Shown: one piece after another, positions 61,001-64,000 of the stretch | Layout: each line of letters begins with the position of its first letter | How positions within the stretch are numbered: the stretch's first letter is position 1 | Assembly: GCA_903959905.1 (NCBI GenBank) | Contig: CAJBYO010000003.1 | Span: 1 to 64,000 of the forward strand | DNA: 64,000 nt | Source: an uncultured Bacteroidales bacterium | GTDB lineage: Bacteria; Bacteroidota; Bacteroidia; Bacteroidales; FEN-979 | Direction of reading: 5' to 3' | Notes under the pieces: model-generated | What the model was told of the DNA's origin: nothing | Database searches by the model: none | Seen by the model: the letters and a program-made list of their open reading frames with translations, nothing else | Translations under genes and position numbers: made by a program

Positions 61001-63189
61001 TGGTAAACACCATTGTTGATGGAGAGTACCTCACTGGTGAGTATCCCGGAGCCGATAATGGCATAGCCGTTTACATTTCCGTCGGGGTTCGAGGCTATCC
61101 ATGCAAGAGATGCCCCGGCAGGATTGGATCCAAGTATGATTGAGGGCGATGATCCTGAACAGATTGCCTCTGCGGTGGTGGAATAGGTAACTGCAGGAAC
61201 AGCCCTGATCTCGGCGGTGATCAATGTTCGCGTCGTACTGGTGCAATGAGTTGAATAGGTGACATCTGTGGCTTGTGCATAGTAGTTGGTGGTGGACGAA
61301 AGGAACGGAGTAGTAAACGAGTTGCCCAGGCCGACAAGACTACCTCCGGATGGCGCATCATACCATTCAATATTGATGTTTGAAAGCGGTACAACACTGA
61401 GCGTTACGTTTCCGTTGCCGCAATTGTAGAACACATTGCTTGTCGCAACAGGAGCATTTGGCACCTGGATGACATGAACAATGACAGGAGTTCTGGTGTC
61501 GCTGGTACAAAAATAGGGCGGCGTTGGATTGTATGCCTCAGCATAAAAGGTGAAAGTTCCCGTTGTGGCCATATTTTGAGAGAAAGGAGATCCCGAACCG
61601 GTTGTCCCTAAAACAGTTCCTCCAGTAGGTTGATCATACCACCTTACCACCTCATCTGTTAAAACCAGGGCAATAAGGTTCACTACACCTGGTCCGCAGC
61701 GGTCAAAATCACCGATGACTGTTGGGGGTGGCGGGGTGACAATCTGAACCATGCCCAGGTTGGCCTGGCTGGTGCTTGCAGAATACCACCAGGTGTTGAT
61801 CATCTTATTGTGACAGTCAGAACCGGTTGTTTCCCATGGATGGCAACCTGTTACAGGCAGAATGCCGCTGGGGGTACACCCTGTGAAATTTGTCCCTGTA
61901 GGAGGTGTCGGGCATGGACTTGAACCGGTGGTAACAGTAAGTTGCGTGTCGTCCCAGTATGACAAAGGTGTTTGTCCCAGAGGGTTCAGCGGCCGTACCA
62001 GGGTGATCTCAAACCCCTGCGGATTGGCTTCAATATCCCACAGGGGCAGGTTGGTGAGCCCGTTGAGATAGGTGATGTCAAAGTTCACGGAAGTGCCGTC
62101 AGGCACAAGGGTTCCTGTTCCGTCTTTCCCATCCCATAAGATCTGGTTAACACCTGAAACAACTGTGGTGGTAATGGTAACATCCGTGGCCGGGCTGCCA
62201 TAGGGAACTGTAATCACTATTTTAACATTTCCCGACTTGTTGACTTTGATAAATATGATCTTCCTTCCGCTGCACAAGGGGTATGACGGGTCATTGTCAA
62301 TATAGGGATACTGGGGCTGACCAACGAGTGCACCATAAAATCCATCCGGGTAAACGATCGGGTCCGGATTGTTGAGGAATACTTTATATTGGGCTATTCC
62401 GGTGAATGTTGACGAAGTATTGGTGTTTTTTGACTGGCGGTCGGTGTTGAAATTTCCTGTATTCAGACATCCAAATTGGTTGCAGAAAATAGAACATTCG
62501 CCAACACTCATGTTGTTGAACTTGCAACTGGTTACGATGCTGTCATTTGAAAGAACGTAGATTTTAGCTGAAAACGGGTCAGCCGGGGAGGGGTTCGGAA
62601 ATCCTGTGGCTAGTTGAGCGTAAAACTGCCAGGCCTGGGAATATACCCTTCCGTCGATTGCATCCGAAGGAATGGCAATGGCATGCGCACCATTCACAAT
62701 CTGGAAATCAAACAGATCAAAGTCAATGCTGCCGCTGAACTGGATATAATAATCTCCCAGCGGGCTCCCGGCCAGTACCTGGTATTTCAAGGGGTGATAT
62801 CCACCCGATGAGAAATAGGGGCCGATGATGGCGGTATTGTAATCGGCAATATACCCTGAGTCGGCGATGGTGTTGGGACACAGTCCGGAAAGTACGGTAA
62901 CGCCCAGGGGATCTTTCAGCTGATACGTTCTGTTCGTTGTTCCGCTTCTTTTAAGGCCGAACAGAATGATCTCATTGTAGTTGGAGACATGGATGTAGAG
63001 CCTGTAGTTTGCTGATGCAGTGTAGCTTGCGAAACTGGTTGCACCGGCTCCGGTACATCTCAACGCGCCGTAATCAGCAGCCGTTGGTCTGACCTGTTTG
63101 GTGCCTTCTGAGAGCCCGATAGAAGGGAGCATCCACAACAGACTGAAAAAGAATACAATGAGTGTCTTACGGGGTAGCCTTCTCAGCAT
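58093..63189 (-). CDS. 1698-residue secreted PKD/Ig-like protein with FISUMP domain
   Basis: Signal peptide MLRRLPRKTLIVFFFSLLWM to about residue 27. Residues 40-440 hold two adhesin-like N-terminal modules with several cysteines and a FlgD-like segment (IPYGSPATDV-type, ILWDGKDGTGTLVPDGTSVN). A long run of Ig/PKD domains follows (TEAICSGSSPSIILGSNPAG). FISUMP at about 1515-1698 (GGKCWMTENLRYGTKV, FPVRCVRD). The IP/LWDGKDGxGxxVPDG motif is common in gliding and T9SS-linked proteins, though no T9SS tail is visible. Confidence 0.85.
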   Translation of the reverse strand: MLRRLPRKTLIVFFFSLLWMLPSIGLSEGTKQVRPTAADYGALRCTGAGATSFASYTASANYRLYIHVSNYNEIILFGLKRSGTTNRTYQLKDPLGVTVLSGLCPNTIADSGYIADYNTAIIGPYFSSGGYHPLKYQVLAGSPLGDYYIQFSGSIDFDLFDFQIVNGAHAIAIPSDAIDGRVYSQAWQFYAQLATGFPNPSPADPFSAKIYVLSNDSIVTSCKFNNMSVGECSIFCNQFGCLNTGNFNTDRQSKNTNTSSTFTGIAQYKVFLNNPDPIVYPDGFYGALVGQPQYPYIDNDPSYPLCSGRKIIFIKVNKSGNVKIVITVPYGSPATDVTITTTVVSGVNQILWDGKDGTGTLVPDGTSVNFDITYLNGLTNLPLWDIEANPQGFEITLVRPLNPLGQTPLSYWDDTQLTVTTGSSPCPTPPTGTNFTGCTPSGILPVTGCHPWETTGSDCHNKMINTWWYSASTSQANLGMVQIVTPPPPTVIGDFDRCGPGVVNLIALVLTDEVVRWYDQPTGGTVLGTTGSGSPFSQNMATTGTFTFYAEAYNPTPPYFCTSDTRTPVIVHVIQVPNAPVATSNVFYNCGNGNVTLSVVPLSNINIEWYDAPSGGSLVGLGNSFTTPFLSSTTNYYAQATDVTYSTHCTSTTRTLITAEIRAVPAVTYSTTAEAICSGSSPSIILGSNPAGASLAWIASNPDGNVNGYAIIGSGILTSEVLSINNGVYQSGVVTYAVTPTLASCQGSTTYIDITVRPYPDLSFTPAASTPICSGGQATVTLSSLVANTTYSWSASGYSPNITPGPAVSGTANPIIQPFSNAGHSVETITFNVIPSAAGCTSPASAYAIAVNPVPSVLLPVPAEQTACSNAPTLPVTLVTDVTGTPVDYAWTTACDPGLINCPAAGSGSAPLNLPSASVVNLTASQQNLIYSITANIGSCIGPASVYVVRINPVPQVVFTPPSANQQIICSGQSTTGVPLGSQVITQTVDFNWTVSCDPFIPVCPGTGSGIALPPVAVSNTDTVPRFATYTIMPSVQGCQGISSNYQVQINPSPTVINSSMSQEVCSGDASQLVHLIANVSQTTFTWTATASSGTISGFIPGPITGDIPPQTLFNTSNTAQGYVTYHIIPSSQNGMPCPGAPADYKIYVNPIPLTPISGNQLVCYNQSGTTYTTPLVTNYAYQWNVTGAVSFTGNNTSTINVDWGPGPSGTIQLTVTDQNFLSVCSAISPLYPITINPAPYPVITALPSAASPCGNTTVTYSLGAPQANHSYQWTISGGSPVTSANASISVTWGNTNPVSVNVVESITYSVSPLVVCSAPATKTVILNLIPDAAGVISGTPSVCQSLTQQYPYSVAAINNADGYTWIYNPSAGVNITNSGTSASLNFATGSQSGNLYVQGNKTGCASGPISPAYPVTVHVPPVVNLAGCFDPVTNMNAKPFMLKGGTPLGAGGVYYIDGVVAAGNIFDPSLLSLGNHTVSFTYTDVHTCFSSDTKSVTVLGANPPCGATMTDNRETPPVTYKTAMIGGKCWMTENLRYGTKVTAPSQAQPQPQTDNCLNEKYCLTTDDAVCSTYGGLYQWDEIIQYGQTQIPYQGLCPPAWHIPTTSEWQALIDASQGSGIAGGILQNGSFKALSMGIYYLNNLWSFTTSDNLNATMFWTSTLSGNKPVARGINIINPSVSMYESSRANAFPVRCVRD

Positions 63190-63385
63190 AGCTGGTGTTT
63201 ACTGGTATAAATCAATTCGCTAAAATACAATTTTTTTCCACCTCCCTAACATGCCATATCATGAAAGTTCCGGGAACTGAAGTATCAACAACTATCAGAC
63301 CCGATAAAAACAAAAAAGTTGCCTTTGTGGAAAAGTTTTGGCAGGCAGTTGGAAAATATCAGGAGGAACTAACGAATATCATGGA

Positions 63386-64000
63386 TCAATCTCTGACACA
63401 CCTCACGGGAAAAGCATTTGCTTTTGAACTTTCATACATTGATACAGAGGGGTTTATGATGTTTATTCCACGTGCAACCGGCTTGTTGCCGGAAAGTGTG
63501 GAGGTCCAGTACATGGTGGCATTCAGGTTATCCTGGTTTGTAAAAGCCCAGAGATTGTTGATATAATAAATGCCCATGGTCAGTGCATTAAACGTTCCGT
63601 TTTGAAAGAGGCCGCCGGCAACCCCGTTTCCCTGGGTGGCATCGATGAGGTTTTGCCATTCAGCTGAGGTGGGTACATGCCAGGCTGGAGGACACAACCC
63701 CTGGTAGGGAACAAGTGTTTGCCCGTATTGAGTGATTTCATCCCACTGATAAAGCCCGCCGTAGACAGTACAGTTTGTGTTATCTGTAGAAAGGCAGTAT
63801 TTTTCGCTGATGCAATTGTCTGTTTGCGGCTGGGGCTGGGTTTGTGAGGGCATCACAACTTTTGTTCCGTAATGAAGGTTTTCGGTCATCCAGCAACGGC
63901 CTCCCAGGAAGGAGGTCTTGTAAACCGTTGGCGGATTGTCGCGGAAGTCGGTCATCGTAGTTCCGCAAGGTGCGCTTGCCCCTAGAACCACCAGGTTTTT
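63386..64000 (-). CDS. FISUMP-domain protein, C-terminal part (N-terminus beyond window)
   Basis: The frame is open from the window edge to the stop at 63386, giving about 204 residues. It closely matches the end of the 1698-residue protein: GGRCWMTENLHYGTKV, CPPAWHVPTSAEWQNLID, MYYMTSTLSG-like and FPVRCVRD. The edge codons (KNLVVLGASAPCG) continue the preceding Ig-like domain, so the gene certainly extends to the left on the minus strand. Fifth member of the tandem family. Confidence 0.85.
   Translation of the reverse strand, partial: KNLVVLGASAPCGTTMTDFRDNPPTVYKTSFLGGRCWMTENLHYGTKVVMPSQTQPQPQTDNCISEKYCLSTDNTNCTVYGGLYQWDEITQYGQTLVPYQGLCPPAWHVPTSAEWQNLIDATQGNGVAGGLFQNGTFNALTMGIYYINNLWAFTNQDNLNATMYWTSTLSGNKPVARGINIINPSVSMYESSKANAFPVRCVRD

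Noticed and set aside
63195..63566. Rightward 123-codon frame between giant genes
   Set aside because: Most of it is antisense to the C-terminus of the fifth FISUMP protein, and the remaining 190 bp has no coding character.

Overview
The window looks like a chromosomal segment of a member of the Bacteroidota (Bacteroidetes). The signs are promoters of the TAnnTTTG type, very large secreted proteins built from PKD/Ig-like domains and ending in a Fibrobacter succinogenes major paralogous (FISUMP) domain, an IPTL-CTERM/exosortase H sorting system, and a Mu-like prophage of the kind found in this phylum. No rRNA or CRISPR array is present.

Layout. (1) 1-1384: the istA end of an IS21-family insertion sequence. 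(2) 1443-5172: two secreted IPTL-CTERM-type proteins (choice-of-anchor L; nidogen-like), facing a convergent pair encoding exosortase H and a small membrane protein. (3) 5498-5860: the body of a small secreted PepSY-like gene whose first codons lie 33.4 kb away at 39277-39296. (4) 5861 to about 39276: an apparently complete Mu-like myophage prophage inserted in that gene's signal-peptide codons and flanked by an 8-bp direct repeat. (5) 39347-41656: a second PepSY-like gene, then a histidine kinase and an OmpR-type regulator, all on the minus strand. (6) 41667-64000: four complete and one partial giant FISUMP surface or secreted proteins in tandem on the minus strand, one with about 17 near-identical 96-residue repeats.

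The prophage has a leftward repressor facing a rightward early operon: Cro/Ner-like protein, MuA-like transposase, MuB-like ATPase, a RecA-like ATPase, a DUF3164 protein, an initiator-type tRNA, an HD hydrolase, an M15 peptidase, a GemA-like protein and small proteins. Late genes diverge from a palindrome-rich control region at about 23.1 kb. Leftward run terminase, a DUF1320 protein, portal, MuF-toxin, virion morphogenesis protein and a tail-completion-like protein. Rightward run the protease/scaffold, capsid, a candidate lysis pair, sheath, tube, tail chaperones, tape measure, baseplate, fibre and holin-like genes.

The least ordinary features are: (a) a textbook -1 frameshift signal (slippery T TTT TTC, 5-nt spacer, GC hairpin) at the portal stop, leading into a MuF-toxin frame that has no start codon for its first 58 codons; (b) a tRNA gene in the prophage with all bacterial initiator hallmarks but C instead of U at position 33; (c) Sec-type signal sequences on the major capsid protein and on the pectate-lyase-like fibre; (d) a possible short antisense RNA between the MuF-toxin gene and its downstream neighbour; and (e) the precise reconstruction of the gene split by the prophage.
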